Shown piece after piece: positions 58,947-64,000 of a DNA stretch of 64,000 nt. This stretch comes from Aquabacterium sp. A7-Y (GTDB lineage Bacteria; Pseudomonadota; Gammaproteobacteria; Burkholderiales; Burkholderiaceae_C). The stretch covers positions 62,001 through 126,000 of the forward strand of contig NZ_JAPFBW010000019.1 of assembly GCF_026153205.1 (NCBI RefSeq). Reading direction: 5' to 3'. Within the stretch, counting starts at the first letter, position 1; the number at the start of each line of letters is the position of its first letter. Position numbers and translations under genes: made by a program. Under the pieces are notes generated by a model. That model had not been told where the DNA came from and did no database searches. It was given only the letters and a program-made list of their open reading frames with translations.

Positions 58947-60860
58947 ATGAGCACCCCTGTCAGCAGCGCTGTGCCCCGTTTGGCGCGCCCCTCGATGTCT
59001 ACACATCGAGACGCGGTGCGGCCGGCTTCGGAGGACGCCGCCGCCTGCCGCAGCCTGGTCGAGCTGCTGCAACTGCGCGCCCGGTTGCAGCCTTCGGACA
59101 CAGCCTTCGTTTTCCTGGCCGACGGGGAGTCCGAGTCGGGCCGGCTGTCCTATGCCGAGCTGGACCGGCAGGCGCGCGCGATCGGCGCGCGGCTGCAGGC
59201 GCTCGGCGCGGGCGGCGAGCGCGCCCTGCTGGTCTATCACTCGGGCCTGGACTACATCTGCGGTTTTTTCGGCTGCCTCTACGCCTCGATGACGGCGGTG
59301 CCTTGCTATCCGCCGCGCGGCAACCAGAACCTGCAGCGCCTGCACGCCATCGTCGCCGACGCCGATGCCAGCGTCGGGCTCTCGACCGCTGCGCTGCTGC
59401 AGGGGGTGCTGGGCCGCGCCGAGGCCGAGGGCCGGCTGTCCGAGCTGCAGTGGATCAGCTCCGACACACTGGGCCAGGCGCCGCCCGGCGCCTGGCAGCA
59501 GCCCGAGCTGGACGGGCACTCGCTGGCCTTCCTGCAGTACACCTCCGGCTCCACCGGCTCGCCCAAGGGCGTGATGCTGACGCACGGCAACCTGCTGCAC
59601 AACGAGCGCATGATCCGCGCCTGCTTCGGGAACGGGGATGCGACCGTGGTCGGCGGCTGGCTGCCGCTGTTCCATGACATGGGGCTGATTGGCAACGTGC
59701 TGCAGCCGGTCTACCTGGGGGTGCCCTGCATCCTGATGCCGCCGGCGGCCTTCCTCCAGAAGCCCTTGCGGTGGCTGCAGATGATTTCCCGCTGGGGCGT
59801 GACGACCAGCGGCGGCCCCGACTTCGCCTACGACCTGTGTGTGCGCAAGATCAGCGACACGCAACGCGAGGAGCTGGACCTGAGCCGCTGGGACCTCGCC
59901 TTCAGCGGCGCCGAACCGGTGCGCGCGGACACGCTGGAGCGCTTCGCCGCCCGCTTTGCGCCGCAGGGTTTCCGGCCGCAGGCCTTCTACCCTTGCTACG
60001 GCCTGGCGGAGGCCACCCTGCTGGTGACCGCCGGCGCGAAGCAGGTGACGCCGCGCTGTCTCGCTGTCGAGAATGCGGCGCTGGCGCGCGGCGAGGTCCG
60101 GCCTCTGCCGGCCGCCGATGCAAGGGCCGGCCCCGGGATGGACCGCGAGTCCTCCACGCTGGTCGGGTGCGGCCATGCCTGGCTGGGACAGTCCGTGCAG
60201 GTGGTCGACCCGCAGAGCCGCCTGCCCTGCGGCGAGAACCAGGTGGGCGAGATCTGGGTCGCCGGTCCGAGCGTGGCCCAGGGGTATTGGCGCCGCGAGG
60301 AGGCCAGCCGCGAGGTCTTCGGCGCGCAGCTCGCTGGCAGCGGGCAGGGGCCTTACCTGCGTACCGGCGACCTGGGTTTTCTTCACGCCGGCGAGCTGTT
60401 CGTGCACGGCCGCATGAAGGATCTCATCATCGTGCGAGGGCAGAACCATGCGCCCGAGGACATCGAGCGCACCGCGACGCGGGTGCACCCGGAATTGGGG
60501 GCGAGCGGCTGCGCCGCCTTCTCGGTGGAGGAACAAGGCGCGCAGCGGCTCGTCATCGTCCGGGAGGCCGAACGCAACGCGCGCCACGGCCTGGACATCG
60601 AGCGCATCAGCGGCGACATCCGCGAGGCGGTGGCCGCAGAACACGGGCTGCAGGTCCACCGGGTCGTGATCGCCCGCCCGGCCGGTCTGCCCAAGACCTC
60701 CAGCGGCAAGGTGCAGCGTTTCCTGTGCCGGCAGCTCTATCTCGCCGGCGGGTTCGCGCCGCCGGGGCGGCCGGTGGAGCGGGTCGCGCCACAGGAGGCC
60801 GAGACGGCTGCAGCGGCTGCCGGACCTGCCCCGAGGAGCCGCCATGTCGGCGCAGCTTGA
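58947..60860 (+). CDS. Fatty acyl-AMP ligase (FAAL), putative polyyne biosynthesis starter enzyme
   Basis: 637 aa. An ANL-superfamily enzyme. The ATG at 58947 is preceded by CAGGAG. The ATP-binding loop YTSGSTGSPKGVMLTH spans about 198-213. GCLYASMTAVPCYPPRGNQN, LPLFHDMGLIG and the large insertion-bearing N-terminal domain mark the FAAL class, which activates fatty acids for transfer to an acyl carrier protein rather than CoA. FYPCYGLAEATLLV, LRTGDLGF and KTSSGKVQR complete the fold. Its 3' end overlaps the first desaturase by 17 bases, so the operon is tightly coupled. Confidence 0.93.
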   Translation: MSTPVSSAVPRLARPSMSTHRDAVRPASEDAAACRSLVELLQLRARLQPSDTAFVFLADGESESGRLSYAELDRQARAIGARLQALGAGGERALLVYHSGLDYICGFFGCLYASMTAVPCYPPRGNQNLQRLHAIVADADASVGLSTAALLQGVLGRAEAEGRLSELQWISSDTLGQAPPGAWQQPELDGHSLAFLQYTSGSTGSPKGVMLTHGNLLHNERMIRACFGNGDATVVGGWLPLFHDMGLIGNVLQPVYLGVPCILMPPAAFLQKPLRWLQMISRWGVTTSGGPDFAYDLCVRKISDTQREELDLSRWDLAFSGAEPVRADTLERFAARFAPQGFRPQAFYPCYGLAEATLLVTAGAKQVTPRCLAVENAALARGEVRPLPAADARAGPGMDRESSTLVGCGHAWLGQSVQVVDPQSRLPCGENQVGEIWVAGPSVAQGYWRREEASREVFGAQLAGSGQGPYLRTGDLGFLHAGELFVHGRMKDLIIVRGQNHAPEDIERTATRVHPELGASGCAAFSVEEQGAQRLVIVREAERNARHGLDIERISGDIREAVAAEHGLQVHRVVIARPAGLPKTSSGKVQRFLCRQLYLAGGFAPPGRPVERVAPQEAETAAAAAGPAPRSRHVGAA

Positions 60861-61923
60861 GAGCCACGAGGTGGCGGCCGGCTGGCAGCCCCGGCACAAC
60901 CCGACCTTGAGCCCGGCCGGGACCGGCCGCGCGCAGTTCCTGCATGCGCTGCTGATCCTGGCGCTGCCACCGGCTGGAACGGTGCTGGCCGTCGCGCTCG
61001 CGTGGCGGTGGGGCCTGGGCTGGAGTGATCTGCTCATGCTGGCCGCCATGTATGTCCTGACCATCATCGGGATCACGGTGGGCTTCCACCGCGGCCTCAC
61101 GCACCGGGCTTTCCAGGCCGGGCCCGCCACTCGCGCGGTGCTCACGGTACTGGGTGCAATGGCGGCGCAGGGGCCGCCGATCTACTGGGTCAGCAACCAC
61201 CGGCGTCACCATCACTTCAGCGACCGACCGGGCGACCCGCATTCACCGCTGTACGACGAGGAACGCCGCCTGGGCCGGTGGCGCGGGCTCTGGCATGCCC
61301 ATGTCGCCTGGACCTTCCGGCACCGCCTGAGCAATACGGTGGTGTTTGCCAAGGACCTGATCGCCGACCCGCTGGTGAGCCGGCTCAACCGCCTCTACTT
61401 CGTCTGGGTGCTGCTGGGTTTCGGCCTGCCGGCACTGGCGGGGGGGCTGCTGAGCGGCAGCTGGCGAGGGGCGCTGACCGGGCTGTTGTGGGGGGGGTTC
61501 GTGCGGCTGTTCCTCACCTACCACGCGACCCACAGCATCAACTCCATCACCCATCTGTTCGGCTCGCGCCCCTTCAACACCCGCGAGCAGAGCCGCAACA
61601 ACGCCTGGCTGGTGCTCCCCACCGGCGGCGAAGCCTGGCACAACAACCATCACGCCTTCCCGGGCTCGGCGGTGTTCGGCTTGCGCTGGTGGCAGCTCGA
61701 TCCGGGCGGCTGGGTGGTGCGGGGGCTGGCGCGGCTGCGCCTGATCCACGACGTGAGACTGACCACCCCCGAGATGATCGCGGCCCGGCTCGCGCAGCAG
61801 CCGCCGGCCGGCGAGGACCTGCCGGAGCGGGAGACCGACGACGCCCTCCACCGGGAGCCGGCTCACAAGCGGAGTGCCAGGTCCCCGCCGGCACCCGCAC
61901 GCCAGGGAGAAACACGGCCATGA
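60844..61923 (+). CDS. Membrane fatty-acid desaturase, first of three
   Basis: 359 aa. An acyl-CoA/acyl-ACP desaturase of the type 1 membrane family with three histidine boxes: HRGLTH (82-87), HRRHHH (119-124) and HNNHH (266-270). Four membrane helices are apparent around them. It differs from ordinary delta-9 desaturases mainly by context: it follows an FAAL and is followed by two paralogs. In polyyne clusters such enzymes successively desaturate and acetylenate an ACP-bound chain. The C-terminal ~40 residues are basic and low-complexity. Confidence 0.93.
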   Translation: MSAQLESHEVAAGWQPRHNPTLSPAGTGRAQFLHALLILALPPAGTVLAVALAWRWGLGWSDLLMLAAMYVLTIIGITVGFHRGLTHRAFQAGPATRAVLTVLGAMAAQGPPIYWVSNHRRHHHFSDRPGDPHSPLYDEERRLGRWRGLWHAHVAWTFRHRLSNTVVFAKDLIADPLVSRLNRLYFVWVLLGFGLPALAGGLLSGSWRGALTGLLWGGFVRLFLTYHATHSINSITHLFGSRPFNTREQSRNNAWLVLPTGGEAWHNNHHAFPGSAVFGLRWWQLDPGGWVVRGLARLRLIHDVRLTTPEMIAARLAQQPPAGEDLPERETDDALHREPAHKRSARSPPAPARQGETRP

Positions 61924-62918
61924 ACGCCCAGACCCAGAACCTGTCGGCCGCGGCCCGGATGCCCCCGTCCCGCCGGGTCGGACTCGACCGCCTGACCATC
62001 CAGAACGAGAAACTGCGGGCGACGCAGCGGCGCTTTGCCTACCCCACGGTGTTGCTGCCGACCCTGGGCTTGGCGATCGCCGCGGTCGAGGTGGCCGCCG
62101 GCCTGGTGGGCGCGATGGAAGTCACGCTGGCGCTGGCCATGTACGCGGTCACGATGCTGGGCAACACCGTCGGGCTGCACCGCCACCTGACCCACCGCGC
62201 CTTCTCGGCGCACCCGTGGGTGAGGGCGGTCCTGGCGGTGCTGGGCTCGATGACGGCGCAGGGGCCGGTCATCAACTGGGTCGCCAACCACCGGCGTCAC
62301 CACGGCAACAGCGACCAGCCGGGCGATCCCCACTCACCCTATGTCAACCAGGGCGGTCCCAGCGGTGGCTGGCGGGGCTTCTGGCACGCCCACTTCGAAT
62401 GGATGTTCGACGGCGAGATCACCAATGCGGTGCTGTTCGCCAAGGACCTGCTGCGCGACCCGGTCATCGTGCGCATCAACCGCCAGTACCTGTTCTGGGT
62501 GACGCTGGGGCTGGTGCTGCCCGCGGTCATCGGCGGCTGGTGGGCGGGCAGCTGGTTCGGCGCTTTCCAGGGGTTCCTCTGGGGCGGTCTGGTGCGGGTG
62601 GCGATGAACCAACATGCGGCCTGGAGCATCAGCTCCTTCGCGCACCTCTTCGGCAGCCGTCCCTATGACACCGGGGCCCACGAGCAGAGCCGCAACCTCG
62701 CGCTGCTGGCGCTGCCCATCCTGGGCGAGGGTTGGCACAACAACCACCATGCCTTCCCGAACTGCGCGGTAGTCGGCTTCGAGTGGTGGCAGGTCGACCC
62801 CTCGGCCTGGTTGATCCGCTTGCTGGAGCGCTGCGGCCTGGTCTGGGACGTCAAGGGCGTGCCGCCGGCCGAACTGCGTCGGCAGAAACTGCGCCGGCCG
62901 GCCGGCGCCCGGGCCTGA
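61920..62918 (+). CDS. Membrane fatty-acid desaturase/acetylenase, second of three
   Basis: 332 aa. Starts by an ATGA overlap at 61920. The histidine boxes are HRHLTH (87-92), HRRHH (124-128) and HNNHH (273-277). It has the same topology as the first copy, with well-diverged sequence outside the boxes. A long cytosolic N-terminal stretch (residues 1-40) precedes the first helix. Confidence 0.93.
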   Translation: MNAQTQNLSAAARMPPSRRVGLDRLTIQNEKLRATQRRFAYPTVLLPTLGLAIAAVEVAAGLVGAMEVTLALAMYAVTMLGNTVGLHRHLTHRAFSAHPWVRAVLAVLGSMTAQGPVINWVANHRRHHGNSDQPGDPHSPYVNQGGPSGGWRGFWHAHFEWMFDGEITNAVLFAKDLLRDPVIVRINRQYLFWVTLGLVLPAVIGGWWAGSWFGAFQGFLWGGLVRVAMNQHAAWSISSFAHLFGSRPYDTGAHEQSRNLALLALPILGEGWHNNHHAFPNCAVVGFEWWQVDPSAWLIRLLERCGLVWDVKGVPPAELRRQKLRRPAGARA

Positions 62919-62943
62919 ACCGCCACCGTGAGCGAGGACACCG

Positions 62944-63936
62944 ATGAACGCCACCCAGGAACTGGAGGCCGGACGTCCCGGCACGCGGCTGCCGCGCCCC
63001 ACCATGGTGGAGGTGCTGGACAGCCGCCACCTCAAGACCGCACAGCGGCGCCACGCCCAGGCGGTGGTGTTGCTCTCGGCGCTCGGACTGGCCCTGGCCG
63101 TCGGCATGCTGGCGGCCGGGCATGTGCCGACCTGGATCGACCTCGGCATCTTCTCGGGCATGTTCCTGGCGGTCGGCATCGGCAGCACCGTCGGCTTCCA
63201 CCGCCACTTCACGCATCGCAGCTTCAAGGCCGTCACGCCGGTGCGGGTGCTGCTGGCCGTGCTGGGCAGTATGGCGATGCAGGGCACGGTGATCTTCTGG
63301 GTGTCGCTGCACCGACGCCACCACCAGTGCAGCGATGCGGCCGGGGACCCGCATTCCCCGCATGTCAGCGACCAGGGGCGGCAGCACCGATCCTTCCTGG
63401 CCGGACTCTGGCATTCCTACATCGGCTGGACCTTCCACCACGAGGTGCCCAACGCGGCCTACTACGCACGCGACCTGATACGCGACACCCCCATCGCACG
63501 CGTCAACCGGCACTACTTCCTGTGCGTGGCGCTGGGGCTGCTGATCCCGGCGGCCCTGGGCGGGATGCTGCACGGCAGCTGGGCGGGTGTCTTGTCCGGG
63601 CTGGTGTGGGGCGGGCTGATCCGGATCTTCGTCTGGCACAACATGATCTGGTCCATCACCAGCGTCGCCCATGTCTTCGGTCGGCGCGACTTCGACAGCG
63701 GCGACGCCAGCACCAACAATCTCTGGCTGGCGCTGCCCACGCTGGGCGAGTCCTTCCACAACAACCACCACGCCTTTCCAGGCTCCGCGCTGATGGGGCT
63801 GAAGTGGTGGCAGCCCGATCTCGGCGGCTGGGTCGTGCTCGCCCTCGAAAAGCTGGGCCTGGCCTGGGACGTGGGCCGGCCGAGCGCCGAGCTGATGGAG
63901 AAGAAGTTGGTCGGCGTGCGGCCGCGACGGGCCTGA
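62944..63936 (+). CDS. Membrane fatty-acid desaturase/acetylenase, third of three
   Basis: 330 aa. The histidine boxes are HRHFTH (86-91), HRRHH (123-127) and HNNHH (272-276). It starts 25 bases after the second copy. The three copies are about equally diverged, suggesting distinct regiochemical steps rather than recent duplication. Confidence 0.93.
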   Translation: MNATQELEAGRPGTRLPRPTMVEVLDSRHLKTAQRRHAQAVVLLSALGLALAVGMLAAGHVPTWIDLGIFSGMFLAVGIGSTVGFHRHFTHRSFKAVTPVRVLLAVLGSMAMQGTVIFWVSLHRRHHQCSDAAGDPHSPHVSDQGRQHRSFLAGLWHSYIGWTFHHEVPNAAYYARDLIRDTPIARVNRHYFLCVALGLLIPAALGGMLHGSWAGVLSGLVWGGLIRIFVWHNMIWSITSVAHVFGRRDFDSGDASTNNLWLALPTLGESFHNNHHAFPGSALMGLKWWQPDLGGWVVLALEKLGLAWDVGRPSAELMEKKLVGVRPRRA

Positions 63937-63979
63937 ATCGGTGTTTTCCTTGATCAACTCGAACTGCGGGAGTACCGGT

Positions 63980-64000
63980 ATGTCCAGTGCAAAGACGCAA
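63980..64000 (+). CDS. Start of the next biosynthetic gene, cut by the window edge
   Basis: GGGAG lies 6 bases before an ATG at 63980, and the frame MSSAKTQ stays open to the last base. Only seven codons are visible, so no function can be read. In polyyne clusters an acyl carrier protein or thioesterase gene would be expected here. Confidence 0.5.

Overview
The window is a GC-rich chromosomal segment that reads as a betaproteobacterium of the order Burkholderiales. The evidence is the strongly GC-biased third codon positions, a PEP-CTERM protein, an H-NS/BpH3-type nucleoid protein, a CzcCBA metal-efflux operon and a type VI secretion (T6SS) locus with beta/gammaproteobacterial-style subunits. 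I did not attempt a species call. No tRNA, rRNA or CRISPR array was found.

Region 1 (1-9.6 kb) is mosaic. It holds an IS66-type transposase remnant, a solitary branched-chain-type ABC substrate-binding protein and an unknown protein. A perfect array of ten GACCAAT heptamers follows, leading into a visibly AT-richer island with a SAM methyltransferase. Then come a cytochrome P450, a SnoaL-like protein and a two-gene membrane module (DUF2157 plus DUF4401/GDYXXLXY).

Region 2 (9.6-13.6 kb) is on the minus strand: a LysR regulator, a metallo-beta-lactamase-fold hydrolase, a secreted protein of unknown family, an RDD membrane protein and a truncated sterol-desaturase relic.

Region 3 (13.6-36 kb, all minus strand) is a T6SS locus. 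In transcription order it reads tssA-tssB-tssC, four consecutive Hcp-family genes, tssE-tssF-tssG-vgrG, a DUF4123 adaptor, two unknown proteins, tssK and a protein that looks like TssB fused to TssC. After these come two full-length paralogs of unknown function (443 and 403 aa), each followed by an unknown ORF of lower GC (179 and 332 aa). No tssH/clpV, tssJ, tssL or tssM lies in the window, so the machine is either split across the genome or reduced. The upstream regions of tssA and of the 403-aa gene are diverged direct repeats of each other, and both carry LysR C-terminal relic sequence.

Region 4 (37-48.4 kb): a polytopic membrane protein and a secreted GH26-like protein on the plus strand, then a minus-strand metal-resistance block. 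That block is a Zn/Cd/Pb-type P-ATPase behind a MerR-type promoter, then czcI, czcC, czcB and czcA.

Region 5 (48.7-58.7 kb): a PEP-CTERM protein, a cluster of small ORFs around two tandem terminators, a MATE exporter, an H-NS protein with a duplicated DNA-binding domain, an AraC regulator facing an AraC relic, an RbgA/YlqF GTPase, a second member of the unknown secreted family of region 2, and an oligopeptide-type ABC substrate-binding protein.

Region 6 (58.9 kb to the end) is the start of a biosynthetic cluster: a fatty acyl-AMP ligase and three consecutive membrane fatty-acid desaturases with overlapping or tight spacing, then the first codons of another gene cut by the window edge. This is the gene content expected at the start of a bacterial polyyne (terminal polyacetylene) cluster.
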